A stretch of 64,000 nucleotides of DNA from Bin25 sp026709415 (GTDB lineage Bacteria; Bacteroidota; Bacteroidia; Flavobacteriales; Flavobacteriaceae): NCBI GenBank assembly GCA_965200045.1, contig OZ241330.1, positions 682,001 to 746,000 of the forward strand, given 5' to 3'. Every line of letters begins with the position of its first letter. The stretch's first letter is position 1. The notes beneath the pieces are model-generated. The model was not told the DNA's origin. It was given only the letters and a program-made list of their open reading frames with translations, and did no database searches. A program made the position numbers and the translations under genes. Positions 52,965 through 61,923 of this stretch are shown here, one piece after another.

Positions 52965-54287
52965 TCAGACGCCAAAGCCCATTTCAACGCCAAACTTGGA
53001 GGCAATTTGGAGACTAATGTGCTTTTTCAAAAAAGGAATGGAAACACTTTCCAAGACATTGTTGGCAAAAGCATAGGTAAGCAATGCCTCTGCTTCTTTG
53101 ATAGGAATCCCTCGAGACTGAGCATAAAATAATGCATTTTGATCTAGCTGTCCAACCGTACAACCATGAGAACAACGAACATCATCAGCAAAAATTTCTA
53201 ATTGTGGTTTGGCATTACATACGGCTTTGTCACTCAATATAATGTTATTGTTTTGTTGAAACGCATTGGTTTTTTGAGCCATTCGATCCACTAGAATTTT
53301 GCCATTAAAAACACCTTGTGAACTCCCCCTGAAGATGCCTTTATAATCTTGATGGGATTCACAATGGGGTTGGGCATGATGTACTAGCGTTGAATGATCA
53401 ACGTGCTGGTTTCCTTCTAAAACAGTAATCCCTTTTAAAGTTGAATTAATGGCTTTTCCAGCTTGATGAAAGTTCAAGTTATTACGGATGATTTTCCCAC
53501 CTAGTGATGAAGTATGGACACTGACATGGCTATGGGTTTCTTGATGTATGAATGTGCTATCAATCAATGAAGCGCTATCCAAATCATCTTGGATTTTATA
53601 ATATTCAATGGAAGCATTTTTTCCTGCATAAATTTCAGTGACCGAATTGGTCACCACAGGATGTTCTACTAAACTCTGATGCCTTTCAATAATCTGAGCT
53701 TCGCTCCCTTGTTCCACCACAATTAAATTTCTAGGCTGCAACCATAATGCAGGAGAATCTCCAGAAGAAAAATGAAGAATTTCTATAGGTGATTGAGGGG
53801 CTTTGTTTTTTGGAATATAGATGTAAGCTCCTTCATGGGCATAAGCCGTATTCAACGCCACCAAGGGTTCTCCAGAAGGGGCAATCGTATTGAAATAAGT
53901 ATCAATGGTCCGGCGATGCTGTTTTTGATTTAAAGCGACAGAAAATAGATTAACATCAAAGCCATCATGGTGGGTATTGGATAAAAAAGGACTATAAACG
54001 CCATCGATGAACACAATTTTGTAGGTGTCCATTTCATAGAGAAAATACTTTTTGACATCATTGGGATGGATGCCAACATCTCCCGATGGGAAAATCACAT
54101 AATCCTCACTTAGAAGTGGAGATAGCGAAGTATATTTCCATGCCTCTTGTTGACGGGTTGGAAACCCCTTCTCTTCAAAAGTTTTGAATGCTTGATTGCG
54201 CCTGTCTTCAATCAGCGGATTATCATCCAACAAAACAGCTTCTTGTAAAGCAAAAAATGAGGATAATAATTTTTCTTTAAATTCCAA
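52965..54287 (-). CDS. sufD: SufD Fe-S cluster scaffold protein
   Basis: A beta-helix protein of the SufBD family and partner of SufB and SufC. The sequence includes PTRQQEAWKYTSLSPLL near the N-terminus, the core VEHPVVTNSVTEIYAGKNAS, VDHSTLVHHAQPHCESHQDY and the C-terminal CSHGCTVGQLDQNALFYAQS. The gene is 5 bases after sufC and 4 bases before sufS. Confidence 0.95.
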   Translation of the reverse strand: MEFKEKLLSSFFALQEAVLLDDNPLIEDRRNQAFKTFEEKGFPTRQQEAWKYTSLSPLLSEDYVIFPSGDVGIHPNDVKKYFLYEMDTYKIVFIDGVYSPFLSNTHHDGFDVNLFSVALNQKQHRRTIDTYFNTIAPSGEPLVALNTAYAHEGAYIYIPKNKAPQSPIEILHFSSGDSPALWLQPRNLIVVEQGSEAQIIERHQSLVEHPVVTNSVTEIYAGKNASIEYYKIQDDLDSASLIDSTFIHQETHSHVSVHTSSLGGKIIRNNLNFHQAGKAINSTLKGITVLEGNQHVDHSTLVHHAQPHCESHQDYKGIFRGSSQGVFNGKILVDRMAQKTNAFQQNNNIILSDKAVCNAKPQLEIFADDVRCSHGCTVGQLDQNALFYAQSRGIPIKEAEALLTYAFANNVLESVSIPFLKKHISLQIASKFGVEMGFGV

Positions 54288-54292
54288 TGGTC

Positions 54293-55036
54293 TTAACTAT
54301 TTTTTATCCAATCATACCCTTGAGCCTCTAGTTTTTGGGCTAACGTTTTATCCCCACTTTTAACAATTTTACCATCCAATATCACATGGACATAATCAGG
54401 AACGATGTACTCGAGCAAACGTTCGTAATGGGTAATGACCACTGTGGATCTTTTAGGACTTCTCATTTCGTTGACTCCACGAGCGACAATCTTCAAGGCA
54501 TCGATATCCAATCCAGAATCGGTTTCATCTAAAATTGATAGAGTCGGTTCATGCATCATCATTTGAAAGACTTCATTTCTCTTTTTTTCTCCTCCAGAAA
54601 ATCCTTCATTCAATGATCGCGATAAAAACTTGGAATCGATTTGTAGTTTCTCAGCTGTTTTACGAATTTTTTGAAGCAATTCTCCTGCCGGCATGTCGCT
54701 CAGTCCTCTGGCTTTTCGAATGGCATTGACCGATGTCTTGATGAAATTAGTTACAGTAACGCCTGGAATTTCAACTGGATATTGAAAGGATAAAAAAATA
54801 CCTTGTACAGCCCGTTCTTCAGGATCCAAATCTTCAATAGGTTGCCCTTTAAACAAGAGATTGCCTTCTTCAATTTGGTAGTCTTCATTCCCAGCAATAA
54901 CCCAAGCCAAAGTAGATTTACCAGACCCATTGGGCCCCATAATGGCATGGACTTCACCTGGTCCGACGTGTAGGTCTATTCCGTTTAAAATTTTTTTATC
55001 TTCCACTGAAACGTGGAGATTTTCAATACGTAGCAT
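54293..55036 (-). CDS. sufC: SufC ATPase
   Basis: The ABC-type ATPase of the SufBCD complex. Walker A is GPNGSGKS, the signature is GFSGGEKKRNE, and Walker B is LSILDETDSGLD with the SufC-specific Asp-Glu-Thr-Asp order. Length (247) is normal. The gene lies 19 bases after sufB. Confidence 0.97.
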   Translation of the reverse strand: MLRIENLHVSVEDKKILNGIDLHVGPGEVHAIMGPNGSGKSTLAWVIAGNEDYQIEEGNLLFKGQPIEDLDPEERAVQGIFLSFQYPVEIPGVTVTNFIKTSVNAIRKARGLSDMPAGELLQKIRKTAEKLQIDSKFLSRSLNEGFSGGEKKRNEVFQMMMHEPTLSILDETDSGLDIDALKIVARGVNEMRSPKRSTVVITHYERLLEYIVPDYVHVILDGKIVKSGDKTLAQKLEAQGYDWIKNS

Positions 55037-55055
55037 GAATTAATAAAATTTAAAA

Positions 55056-56501
55056 TTATCCAACAGATCCTTCAAGTGAAATTTCTAATAATTTACGTGC
55101 CTCAACTGCAAATTCCATGGGTAGCTTTTTGAGCACTTCACTGCTGAAACCATTGACAATTAATGCAATAGCTTTTTCTGTATCAATGCCTCGTTGGTTG
55201 CAATAGAACAGTTGTTCTTCTCCAATTTTACTGGTGGTGGCTTCATGTTCAATTTGAGCCGAACTGTTTTTGGATTCGATGTAAGGAAACGTGTGGGCCC
55301 CGCAGTTGTTGCCCATCAATAAAGAATCGCACTGAGAAAAATTTCGAGTGTTTTGAGCACGAGGAGATATTTGAACCAACCCCCGATAACTGTTTTGGGA
55401 TTTTCCAGCGGAGACTCCTTTTGAAATGATGGTGCTGCGCGTGTTATTCCCTAAATGAACCATTTTAGTTCCGGTATCGGCTTGTTGATGATTATTGGTC
55501 ACAGCGATGGAATAAAACTCACCGATGCTATAGTCTCCCTTAAGAATACAGGAAGGGTATTTCCATGTAATGGCAGAGCCTGTTTCCACTTGTGTCCACG
55601 AGATTTTGGCTCGGCGATGGCAGAGACCTCTTTTAGTGACAAAATTAAAGACCCCTCCATGACCTTCTTTATCTCCGGGAAACCAATTTTGAACCGTCGA
55701 ATATTTGATTTCCGCATCTTCAAGAGCGATGAGCTCAACAACGGCCGCATGCAGTTGATTTTCATCTCTTGCAGGCGCCGTACATCCTTCCAAGTAACTG
55801 ACATAACTCCCCTTATCAGCGATGACTAAGGTTCTTTCAAACTGTCCGGTCCCTGCTTGATTGATACGAAAATAGGTGCTCAATTCCATGGGACAACGAA
55901 CGCCTTTTGGGATGTAGCAAAAGGATCCATCGGTAAAAACAGCACTGTTTAAAGCGGCATAAAAATTATCTCGTTGGGGAACCACCGTACCAATATATTT
56001 TTTCACCAGTTCGGGATATTTTTGGATGGCTTCGGATATGGAACAAAAAATAATTCCCTTTTCTTCTAGCGTTTTTTTAAATGTTGTGGCAACTGAAACC
56101 GAATCGACCACCACATCGACCGCCACGCCAGTGAGTCTTTTTTGTTCTTCAAGCGAAATGCCAAGTTTCTTAAAGGTCTCCAATAGTTCAGGATCGACTT
56201 CATCAAGAGATTTATATTTTGATTTTTTCTTTGGGGCTGAATAATAAGAGATATCTTGAAAATCAGGTTTTTGGTACTGTACATTAGCCCAATTTGGTTC
56301 TTTCATTTTGGTCCAAGTACGAAAAGCTCTTAATCGCCAATCGACCATCCATGGAGGTTCTTCTTTACGAGCAGAAATTTTTCGAATCACTTCTTCTGAA
56401 AGACCTTTATCAAAGGTTTCAGACTCAATATCGGTATAAAAACCATATTGGTATTCTTGTGTTTCTAACTTTTCTTGTAATTCTTTTTCGGTATAGGCCA
56501 T
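55056..56501 (-). CDS. sufB: SufB Fe-S cluster scaffold protein
   Basis: SufB receives sulfur from SufE and builds the cluster with SufCD. The protein starts MAYTEKELQEKLETQEYQYG, so I place the start at 56501; the longer frame to 56606 covers promoter sequence. Landmarks are PPWMVDWRLRAFRTW, YIPKGVRCPMELSTYFRIN, LEGCTAPARDENQLHAAV and CDSLLMGNNCGAHTFPYIES with the sulfur-accepting Cys region. It is the first gene of the sufBCDS operon. Confidence 0.97.
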   Translation of the reverse strand: MAYTEKELQEKLETQEYQYGFYTDIESETFDKGLSEEVIRKISARKEEPPWMVDWRLRAFRTWTKMKEPNWANVQYQKPDFQDISYYSAPKKKSKYKSLDEVDPELLETFKKLGISLEEQKRLTGVAVDVVVDSVSVATTFKKTLEEKGIIFCSISEAIQKYPELVKKYIGTVVPQRDNFYAALNSAVFTDGSFCYIPKGVRCPMELSTYFRINQAGTGQFERTLVIADKGSYVSYLEGCTAPARDENQLHAAVVELIALEDAEIKYSTVQNWFPGDKEGHGGVFNFVTKRGLCHRRAKISWTQVETGSAITWKYPSCILKGDYSIGEFYSIAVTNNHQQADTGTKMVHLGNNTRSTIISKGVSAGKSQNSYRGLVQISPRAQNTRNFSQCDSLLMGNNCGAHTFPYIESKNSSAQIEHEATTSKIGEEQLFYCNQRGIDTEKAIALIVNGFSSEVLKKLPMEFAVEARKLLEISLEGSVG

Positions 56502-56567
56502 TTTTTGTCCTTTAATCTCCTCAATACGCCAACAATAGTAGGAATAATTAGAGTAATCGTTATTCCG

Positions 56568-56575
56568 CAAATTTA
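56568..56575 (-). promoter_or_regulatory. Candidate -7 element of the sufB operon
   Basis: TAAATTTG fits TAnnTTTG, 66 bases before the sufB start. TTTC lies 18 bases upstream where TTTG would be expected, a near-consensus -33 box. Confidence 0.45.
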
Positions 56576-56764
56576 CAAGAGAAATATCTATTTGAAATGG
56601 AATCAAGTCGATTTAGTTGAGAATGAAAATAGGGAATCAACAAAAGCTCTAAAAGCATAAACCAAAAACAGAAAAAAATCAAAATTCATTTAGTGAAGTA
56701 GTGAATCATTCACTTTAATCAATCTTTTCTAACCTCGTGCTTTCATCTAAAGGAGATCAAGTCA

Positions 56765-56917
56765 ATGAAAATCAAGAAACCCAAACTACCACCGAATGAT
56801 ATTCCCAAAGAAATTCATTTGGAAGTAGAAAAATTTGCAAAAGCTTTGAAGCTCCCCAATTTTACCCAAAAGGAACCATTGGCAAGCCATCAACATCGAG
56901 GAAGAACCATCCAGTAA
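56765..56917 (+). CDS. Small hypothetical ORF
   Basis: A 50-codon frame (MKIKKPKLPPNDIPKEIHLE, then KFAKALKLPNFTQKEPLA) preceded by AAAGGAGATCAAGTCA, an unusually good ribosome-binding site for a Bacteroidota. No family is recognised; the basic start and lack of a hydrophobic segment suggest a cytoplasmic peptide. It is divergent from sufB and may be chance or a remnant. Confidence 0.3.
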   Translation: MKIKKPKLPPNDIPKEIHLEVEKFAKALKLPNFTQKEPLASHQHRGRTIQ

Positions 56918-57031
56918 TTGATTTTACAGCAATGATTTTTTATAAAAAGTAGTTACGTGTAATGAGGTGTATAGCTCCCATTCATTATGTTATACCCTCA
57001 ACCTCTTCAAAAAGAATACTCGACTAAAAAA

Positions 57032-57182
57032 GGGAATTAGATACCAAAGTGGCAAAAATCAAATACATAATACGTGTTTATATTTTCTATAACCATGAAA
57101 AAGAAAACTTCTTAAAATCAAACCCTCTACCTACCAACCGAGCTCAATGGGTTTGAAAGAAGATTGAAGGTATCTAATTCCC
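57032..57182. repeat. MITE-like element or structured RNA with nested inverted repeats
   Basis: A perfect 14-bp inverted repeat (GGGAATTAGATACC and GGTATCTAATTCCC) bounds 151 bases. An inner 8-bp inverted repeat (TCAAACCC at 57118-57125, GGGTTTGA at 57149-57156) lies inside. No gene is present. A clear target duplication is not visible. The element sits at the junction of sufB and the lipoprotein block. It could be a mobile element remnant or a folded transcript. Confidence 0.6.
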
Positions 57183-57405
57183 CTAATTTATAATAGGTCT
57201 TTGCTATTTTTGGTATATAATTTCCTTGATTTTCGAAGCAAATCGGATTCTAACCAACTTTTATCATAGATGCTAAAAAATTCAACCATTGCTTTCACGA
57301 AAAGCCCAAATTTTAGTGCCAAGGCTCTGTAATCGATTCATCGAAATCGTATCAAATACAACGGAATGACTTGATTTTGTCTTCTATTGTGGGAAGCGGA
57401 CTCGG

Positions 57406-58635
57406 TTATCTTTGACCAAGATAGATGCCAGAACCCATGACGACCTTCTGCTCCGATGTATTCCCTGGAATATTAAAACTCACTGCGTAGCCGAGTTTCG
57501 GAGAACCTGTATCCTCGTCTCCCTCGATGCTCGGATCGTCATAGTAATATTCAAGGAATTTTTGTCCCTCACGTCGTGCGCCAACGATCAGCGCCTCAAC
57601 AAACGGTACCCCATTGATATCCGTTCTATCCAAGTTTGCGGATTGACCTTCGAGAGACGCATTGGAACCGTGAAATATATTGATCCCTCCGTCACTAACC
57701 ACCCACAAGTAGACGGAGCCTGACTTCCAGTTGCTTCCCTCCTCCCGGAAGGCGTTCCGAATGCCTGCGAGAGATCTGATGTTGTTGGCCATGGCATCGG
57801 TATAAATTCGGGCGGCTTCCTCGACGAAAGTGATGAGTGTTTCTCGGTCTGAGACCTGTGATGCATTGATGCTAGGCGGCGGAAAATCGGGGATAAAGTT
57901 GGAGACATGAGAGACATCCTGTTTATAACCTCCCACGAGGATCAATCGTTGTCCCGAGACTCCAGAGTGGTATGAGACCGAGTAAGCTTTCTTCGTTTCT
58001 CCTCGATCTTGATACGCGACAAAGCCACCGTTCTTCTCACTCGCTATTTCGAGTAGTTTCTCGACGACCTTAAGCCCCTGTTCATCTTCGATGTTTCCAA
58101 GATTTTTATTCTCTGCCGTACGATCATTTCCGTGTATCAAGGGCTCTCCCGTCGGAAGGAAAATGATGAGAAACGTCGATCCGTCTTTGAAATACCCCTC
58201 CTTCATTAGTCGATCCCTGAGCTCTGCTTCCTCGTCGATATCTTGGATCGCTTCGAATTGGAATTTCGACCACAAAACAAAGGCTTTGAGGGTTTCATCG
58301 TCTTTAACTTTATTAGCCGTCGGAGGATTCACCACCCATTCTAAGGCAACGATTTCGGCTTCTAGTGCTTCAATCCCTTCTTTTAATCCATCTTCACTGA
58401 CTCTAACTTGTGTTTTTAACTCGGCTATTTTACTTTCTAATCTCGTGACATCACTAGATGTCGGAAGATGGCCTATTTTGGTTTCTATAGCCGTGATGCG
58501 ACCCTTCAAATCCGTAGCTAAAAGAGCGATTTGGTTTTCTAACGCCTCCAATTCATCTTCATTGCTATTACAACCAAACAATAAAACGGTTAAATAACCA
58601 AGACACAATATTTTTATGAACGAATTTTTCATCAC
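57406..58635 (-). CDS. Lipoprotein with coiled coil and two Cache-like sensor domains
   Basis: The lipobox is LLFGC in MMKNSFIKILCLGYLTVLLF. Residues about 25-100 form a coiled coil (EDELEALENQIALLATDLKG). The remainder has two sCache-type domains, each with a loop of the TFLIIFLPTGEPLIHGNDRT or YLWVVSDGGINIFHGSNASL kind and the ending LILVGGYK or KVVMGSGIYLG. Cache domains sense small ligands, normally as part of a receptor. Here no membrane-crossing or signalling domain follows. GC content appears higher than in its neighbours, which may indicate transfer. It lies inside the suf locus between sufB and sufA. Confidence 0.78.
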   Translation of the reverse strand: MMKNSFIKILCLGYLTVLLFGCNSNEDELEALENQIALLATDLKGRITAIETKIGHLPTSSDVTRLESKIAELKTQVRVSEDGLKEGIEALEAEIVALEWVVNPPTANKVKDDETLKAFVLWSKFQFEAIQDIDEEAELRDRLMKEGYFKDGSTFLIIFLPTGEPLIHGNDRTAENKNLGNIEDEQGLKVVEKLLEIASEKNGGFVAYQDRGETKKAYSVSYHSGVSGQRLILVGGYKQDVSHVSNFIPDFPPPSINASQVSDRETLITFVEEAARIYTDAMANNIRSLAGIRNAFREEGSNWKSGSVYLWVVSDGGINIFHGSNASLEGQSANLDRTDINGVPFVEALIVGARREGQKFLEYYYDDPSIEGDEDTGSPKLGYAVSFNIPGNTSEQKVVMGSGIYLGQR

Positions 58636-58768
58636 TGAACCGTTTTTGATTGAAAATTAAGAGTATCGTTGTTCCGTCGCGATGGAGCCCTTGACTTTCC
58701 AGAAAGCGCTACCATTTTCTCATGTCGTGGGAAAGATGACTCTTTGACCAATCTTTTTGCCAGTTTGG

Positions 58769-60068
58769 CTAATTACAGTTTGTTCGACGCCAGCAATCTC
58801 GAAAATCAGGCAGTTTATCAGAATGGAGGAGGCATGAGAAATAAGAGCAATATTGAACATTACTCACGTTCCAATCACTAATATCCTGATTGAAAGCCGT
58901 TGCGCTTTCGAACATTCGAAACATGCTCGTCACACTACGGACATTCCAATCCCCAATATCTTGATTGAAAGCCGTTGCGCCGTTGAACATACTATCCATA
59001 TTGGTCACTTTACTGACATTCCAATCCCCAATATCTTGATTGAAAGCCGTTGCTTGATAGAACATCACACCCATATATCTCACATTAGAGACATTCCAGT
59101 CATCAATATCTTGATTAAATGAGCTGGCCTCACGAAACAGACTATCCATATTGGTCACACTACCGACATTCCAATCACTAATGTCCTGATTGAAAGCCGT
59201 TGCGCCGTTTAACAGACTATTCATATTGGTCACTTTACTGACATTCCAGTCGCCAATATCTTGATTGAATGTCGTCGCGCCATAGAACATAAGACTCATA
59301 TCTCTCACCTGAGAGACATTCCAATCCCCAATATCTTGATTGAATGTCGTCGCACCGTAGAACATACCTCTCATAGTGGTTACACGACTGACATCCCAAT
59401 GTCTAATATCTTCATTGAATGATGAATTTCCAGAGAATAATGAGGACCCTATGGTGAATAATGTTGAGGACCCTGCATTGAATAGTAACGACATGTCTGT
59501 TACCAATGTCGTGCATTTAGGTCTATTGTCCCCTTCTTGAATCAACTTTCTTAGCAAAGCATTGTCGACGACGACGTATTCCACACCATCTAATTTTCCG
59601 GAATACCCGACATATTCAGATGGATTGGGTAAGTGCGGACTCAACGAGACCGTAACGCCATTGGGGTCTTTAACAAACCATGAAAATGGGGTCCCGAGGG
59701 GGATCCAACTTATTTTTTCGAATCGAGCCGCTATTTCACAATTTTTACTTGCTGTAAAACGAACCTCTAAATCACGATTGCTAAAATTTCCGCAATCCCC
59801 AACCCATTGGTCTAATTGATAATACTCATCAGGGATCACCTCAATGGTGACCGTTTGGCCACTTTTAATGGTTTGATTAGGAGTTATGGCACCACCCTCT
59901 TGGGCACTTGTACTGATGGTGAAAGTCGCGACTTGAGGTGTTGGTAATGGTGGAACTTCGAGATCCGTCGGATGTTTGTCCTCGCTACATGAGAAAAACA
60001 ATAAGATAATGAACGCTAAGAATCTCGAATATATTCTTTGTGTTTTGGGGGGGGGTAAAATAATTCAT
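58769..60068 (-). CDS. Phase-variable DUF285 (BspA-like) surface lipoprotein, OFF in this sequence
   Basis: The body reads from a lipobox (LFFSCS) through an InlB-B-like domain (about 25-95: GGAITPNQTIKSGQTVTIEV) to eight 25-residue DUF285 repeats (FNQDIGDWNVSKVTNM). The frame upstream of the lipobox (TQRIYSRFLAFIILLFFSC) is a fine signal peptide but lacks any ATG and runs back into a C9 tract. An ATG at 60068 starts MNYFT and enters this tract in another frame. With 8 or 11 C the two join (MNYFTPPKTQRIYSRFL…); with 9 C translation stops at TAG after 17 codons. A TACCTTTG promoter element precedes the ATG. The C-terminal end (YCSYFSCLLHSDKLPDFRDC) departs from the repeat and may be frameshifted. 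Confidence 0.85.
58858..59430 (-). repeat. DUF285 75-base tandem repeats
   Basis: About eight copies of 75 bases encode 25-residue DUF285 units with FNQDI, DWNVS and MF as the conserved parts. Copies are close enough at DNA level to recombine. Confidence 0.85.
60047..60055. repeat. C9 contingency tract (G9 on the plus strand)
   Basis: Nine C on the coding strand, 11 to 13 codons before the lipobox region of the DUF285 lipoprotein. The tract starts 13 bases into the gene. The reading frame is restored at 8 or 11 C. Confidence 0.9.
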
Positions 60069-60099
60069 AATTGGCTGAACTTTATACGAATACGATGCT

Positions 60100-60107
60100 C
60101 AAAGGTA
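60100..60107 (-). promoter_or_regulatory. Candidate -7 element of the DUF285 lipoprotein gene
   Basis: TACCTTTG fits TAnnTTTG and would start transcription near 60093, about 25 bases before the ATG at 60068. No clear -33 TTTG. A separate G7 run lies at 60265-60271. The rest of the gap up to sufA holds nothing recognised. Confidence 0.4.
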
Positions 60108-60359
60108 ATAAAAAACCCTTTGAATAATGGAAATTGAAAAAAATCTGAATTTTCAAGGGATTTCTTTTTCGTATTCAGCAAATAACTCGGTTCAGTCTAG
60201 CGTTTCCTTGATTTTGACGTTTTCGTTGCGATTTTGAGTCATTTTAGATCCAATCAGGTTTTTTGGGGGGGTATTTGTGGCTATTTAGCGAAAATCCAAA
60301 ATTTTGGTGCAAAGGTCTCAAAAATAATTGTGAATTGGTTTCATATATTCAATTGATAC

Positions 60360-60689
60360 TTAAAGAGCAAAACTTTCTCCACATCCACAAGTTCTTTGTG
60401 CGTTAGGATTTTGAAAGACGAAGCCCTTCCCATTAAGCCCTCCTGAATATTCTAAAGTAGTTCCCAACAGATAGAGCAAACTTCTTTTGTTGACAATGAT
60501 TTTCACTTGATTGTCTTCAAATAGCTTGTCTTCTTGATGCATTTGTTTATCAAATTCTAGTAGGTACGATAAACCCGAACAACCGCCACTCTTCACACCT
60601 ACTCGAACAAAATCAGATTCTGGATTGAAGCCATCCTCTCGCATCAGATGCATGACTTGATCTCGAGCTTGGTCGCTAACATTAATCAT
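60360..60689 (-). CDS. sufA: A-type Fe-S carrier (SufA/IscA/HesB family)
   Basis: A-type carriers bind and transfer Fe-S clusters. The three conserved Cys are in GGCSGLSYLLEF and TCGCGESF near the C-terminus. The start at 60689 (MINVSDQARDQVMHLM) is chosen since the upstream GTG (60710) lies inside a promoter-like element. The family's usual length (about 109 residues) is matched. It is on the same strand as sufBCDS but separated from sufB by 3.9 kb of accessory sequence. Confidence 0.93.
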   Translation of the reverse strand: MINVSDQARDQVMHLMREDGFNPESDFVRVGVKSGGCSGLSYLLEFDKQMHQEDKLFEDNQVKIIVNKRSLLYLLGTTLEYSGGLNGKGFVFQNPNAQRTCGCGESFAL

Positions 60690-60709
60690 TCCTTGAGGGA
60701 AATAGGGCA

Positions 60710-60717
60710 CAAAGTTA
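60710..60717 (-). promoter_or_regulatory. Candidate -7 element of sufA
   Basis: TAACTTTG fits TAnnTTTG, 20 bases before the sufA ATG at 60689. The -33 box is unclear. Confidence 0.4.
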
Positions 60718-60825
60718 CACAGATTCTAAAAGTTTGAGGATTTCTGTGAAATCAAGTTTAATCCTTAAATCACTTGGATTGAACATTTTTGATTCAATAT
60801 TTTATCTTGCTGACTTTATGAAAAA

Positions 60826-61923
60826 ATGACAAAGCCTCCCAAGCAGCTCACAATGATCACAGATTTGGGTGAATCAAAGCTTATTGAACGATTGACCAAA
60901 GACTTTGAGATTCATCATAAGACAACGACATTATCCATCGGTGATGATGCTGCCGTTATAGACTTTGATTCCGATTGTTCTGTCATCAGTACCGATTTGT
61001 TGATTGATGGCATCCATTTTAATCTAGATTACACCCACTTAAAACAACTAGGTTACAAGTCCGTCATCGTCAATATATCGGATATCTATGCCATGAATGC
61101 GATTCCAAAATATATTTTGGTTTCTATTGCCGTATCGAATCGATTTTCGGTGGAAAGTCTTGAGCAATTATACCAAGGAATCCAACTAGCTTGTAAAAAT
61201 TATCATATTGAATTGATTGGTGGAGATACTTCATCCAATCATCGGGGATTACAAATTTCGATTACGGCTATTGGGTCTTCAAAAAAAGAAAAAATCGTCA
61301 AAAGATCGGGAGCATCCAAAGGAGACCTCCTAGTCGTTAGTGGGGATTTAGGGGCCGCTTGTTTGGGACTATTGGTTTTGGAAAGAGAAAATCAGAGAAT
61401 TTCAAAAAATGCCAATTATCAACCCAAGTTCGAACCATATCGATATTTTGTTGGAAGACAAATCAAACCAGAAGCCTCTAAAAGTACAGTCCAAATCTTG
61501 GAGGAAAACGACATTGTACCAACTTCAATGATTGATATCAGCGATGGATTGAGTACAGAACTATCTCATTTAAGTCAAGCTTCCAATGTCGGGTTTAAAA
61601 TTCTTGAAAATAAAATTCCTGTTCATTCTAATCTTATTGAATTTTCAAGTGAGTTCAAGCTTAATTACTTGGACTTGGTTTTCAACGGTGGCGAAGATTA
61701 TGAATTATTGTTCACCATCAAGCAAAAAGATCTCCCCATAATAGCTTCGATCCCAACGTTATCTGTCATTGGGGGGACGGTTCATCATGGAAATAAAAAT
61801 TTGTTAATCAAAGAGGATGGAACTGAATTAGAAATAAAACCAAGCGGTTGGGATGGATTCAAAGATCTAACCAAGAGCCACATCCAGACTCATCATGATG
61901 ATGAATCCACCAATGAATCCTAA
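60826..61923 (+). CDS. thiL: Thiamine-monophosphate kinase
   Basis: ThiL phosphorylates thiamine monophosphate to the diphosphate. The AIR-synthase-like fold has TTLSIGDDAAVIDFDSDCSV, STDLLIDGIHFNLDYT, ELIGGDTSSNHRGLQISITA, ASKGDLLVVSGDLGAACLGL, IDISDGLSTELSHL and NGGEDYELLFT, all metal/ATP-binding hallmarks. The last 19 codons overlap tail to tail with the ZIP gene on the other strand (57 bases). Length (365) is typical for Bacteroidota. Confidence 0.95.
   Translation: MTKPPKQLTMITDLGESKLIERLTKDFEIHHKTTTLSIGDDAAVIDFDSDCSVISTDLLIDGIHFNLDYTHLKQLGYKSVIVNISDIYAMNAIPKYILVSIAVSNRFSVESLEQLYQGIQLACKNYHIELIGGDTSSNHRGLQISITAIGSSKKEKIVKRSGASKGDLLVVSGDLGAACLGLLVLERENQRISKNANYQPKFEPYRYFVGRQIKPEASKSTVQILEENDIVPTSMIDISDGLSTELSHLSQASNVGFKILENKIPVHSNLIEFSSEFKLNYLDLVFNGGEDYELLFTIKQKDLPIIASIPTLSVIGGTVHHGNKNLLIKEDGTELEIKPSGWDGFKDLTKSHIQTHHDDESTNES

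Noticed and set aside
55455..55829. 124-codon frame on the plus strand inside sufB
   Set aside because: Antisense shadow of a conserved gene.
60265..60271. G7 run upstream of the DUF285 gene as another contingency tract
   Set aside because: Shorter than the variable tracts and not in a recognisable frame.
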